A stretch of 64,000 bases of DNA from Stenotrophomonas_A sp035629025 (lineage in GTDB: Bacteria > Pseudomonadota > Gammaproteobacteria > Xanthomonadales > Xanthomonadaceae): NCBI GenBank assembly GCA_035629025.1, contig DASPIU010000020.1:62001-126000 (forward strand), given 5' to 3'. Position 1 is the first letter of the stretch. Every line of letters begins with the position of its first letter. Made by a program: the position numbers and the translations under genes. The notes under the pieces were generated by a model, which ran no database searches, was not told the DNA's origin, and saw only the letters and a list, made by a program, of their open reading frames with translations. Of this stretch, positions 63,608 through 64,000 are shown one piece after another.

Positions 63608-63635
63608 GCTGAGCGAGGCCTGCTGAGCGAGGCCT
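63608..63635 (+). repeat. 14-bp tandem duplication
   Basis: GCTGAGCGAGGCCT occurs twice in direct succession followed by GCTGA, between the dehydrogenase and oxidoreductase genes. It may be a replication slip; no function is suggested. Confidence 0.7.
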
Positions 63636-63689
63636 GCTGAAGCCGCATCGAGATCCCTATTGCCCGCCAACCTTCCAAGGAGAGCCCGC

Positions 63690-64000
63690 ATGTCCACCGC
63701 GTTGACCCATCCCCTCTGGCGCCTGTCGCCCATCCCGGAGTTGTTTGCCGCGCAGGCCCCGGCACGTCCCGACGTGCTGGTGATCGGCGCCGGCATCGCC
63801 GGCCTGGTCACGGCGCTGAACTGCGCGCAGGACGGCCGCAGTGTTGTCGTGCTCGAACGCGAAGGCCATGGCGCTGGCGAGTCCGGCCGCACCACCGCGC
63901 ACCTGGCCAATGCGCTGGACGATCGCTATACCGCCTTGCAACGCCTGCATGGCGAAGACGGCGCGCGACTGGCCGCCGCGAGCCATGCTGCCGCCATCGA
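63690..64000 (+). CDS. FAD-dependent oxidoreductase, partial (3' end outside window)
   Basis: The first 103 codons of a DAO-type flavoprotein are present: MSTALTHPLWRLSP, the FAD-binding VIGAGIAGLV (residues 31-40), and SGRTTAHLANALDDRYTAL. This N-terminal pattern is typical of oxidoreductases that end in a Rieske [2Fe-2S] domain, but that part is beyond the window. An AAGGAGAG site lies before the ATG. The stop lies beyond 64000. Confidence 0.85.
   Translation, partial: MSTALTHPLWRLSPIPELFAAQAPARPDVLVIGAGIAGLVTALNCAQDGRSVVVLEREGHGAGESGRTTAHLANALDDRYTALQRLHGEDGARLAAASHAAAI

Overview
The window looks like a chromosomal segment of a GC-rich gammaproteobacterium of the family Xanthomonadaceae/Lysobacteraceae (Stenotrophomonas, Pseudoxanthomonas, Luteimonas or Lysobacter-like). 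This rests on the compact order ndk-rlmN-pilW-rodZ-yfgM-bamB-der without ispG/hisS inside it, a PsrA-type regulator beside a FadN-type beta-oxidation operon, REP-like palindromes and translationally coupled efflux operons. I cannot fix the genus without a database search.

Region by region: 1-2.7 kb holds lolA, rarA and crcB with intergenic palindromes. At 3.0-7.4 kb is a minus-strand fatty-acid operon (PsrA-like TetR regulator, FadN-type multifunctional enzyme, thiolase) with a perfect PsrA-type operator at 7410-7425. At 7.6-14.3 kb is the plus-strand housekeeping block ndk, rlmN, pilW, rodZ, yfgM, bamB, der, followed by moeA and a rhodanese-MoeB gene. At 16.8-21.3 kb are a secreted hypothetical protein, a 59-aa acidic protein, exonuclease III, a DUF3606 protein and LigD. 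At 21.3-24.9 kb a minus-strand pair encodes an FkbM methyltransferase and a large TPR-like membrane protein.

The main accessory locus is 25.3-30.7 kb, of visibly lower GC, beside a duplicated tRNA-Ala/tRNA-Glu cluster. It carries a three-gene overlapping operon. The genes encode a 1063-aa protein with a helical N-terminus and a histidine-kinase-type ATPase, a stand-alone receiver, and a receiver fused to a nucleoside-phosphorylase domain. This matches the described anti-phage system Detocs (DtcA/DtcB/DtcC), in which phosphorelay activates an ATP-cleaving phosphorylase. A decayed DUF5343 gene lies downstream of it.

From 31.7 kb on: a secreted GH30 glycosidase, a CPA2 antiporter, two ArcD-like amino-acid antiporters, a membrane alpha/beta-hydrolase, small lipoproteins, a UPF0114 membrane protein and arginine deiminase. 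At 43.6-53.7 kb is a six-gene envelope operon (RND pump adaptor, RND transporter, outer-membrane factor, DcaP-like porin, MipA/OmpV protein, secreted amidohydrolase). At 54.0-60.1 kb is a heavy-metal czcCBA efflux operon with a small CzcI-like leader gene. The end holds a CorA-type transporter, a manganese catalase, a short-chain dehydrogenase and the start of an FAD oxidoreductase that runs off the window.
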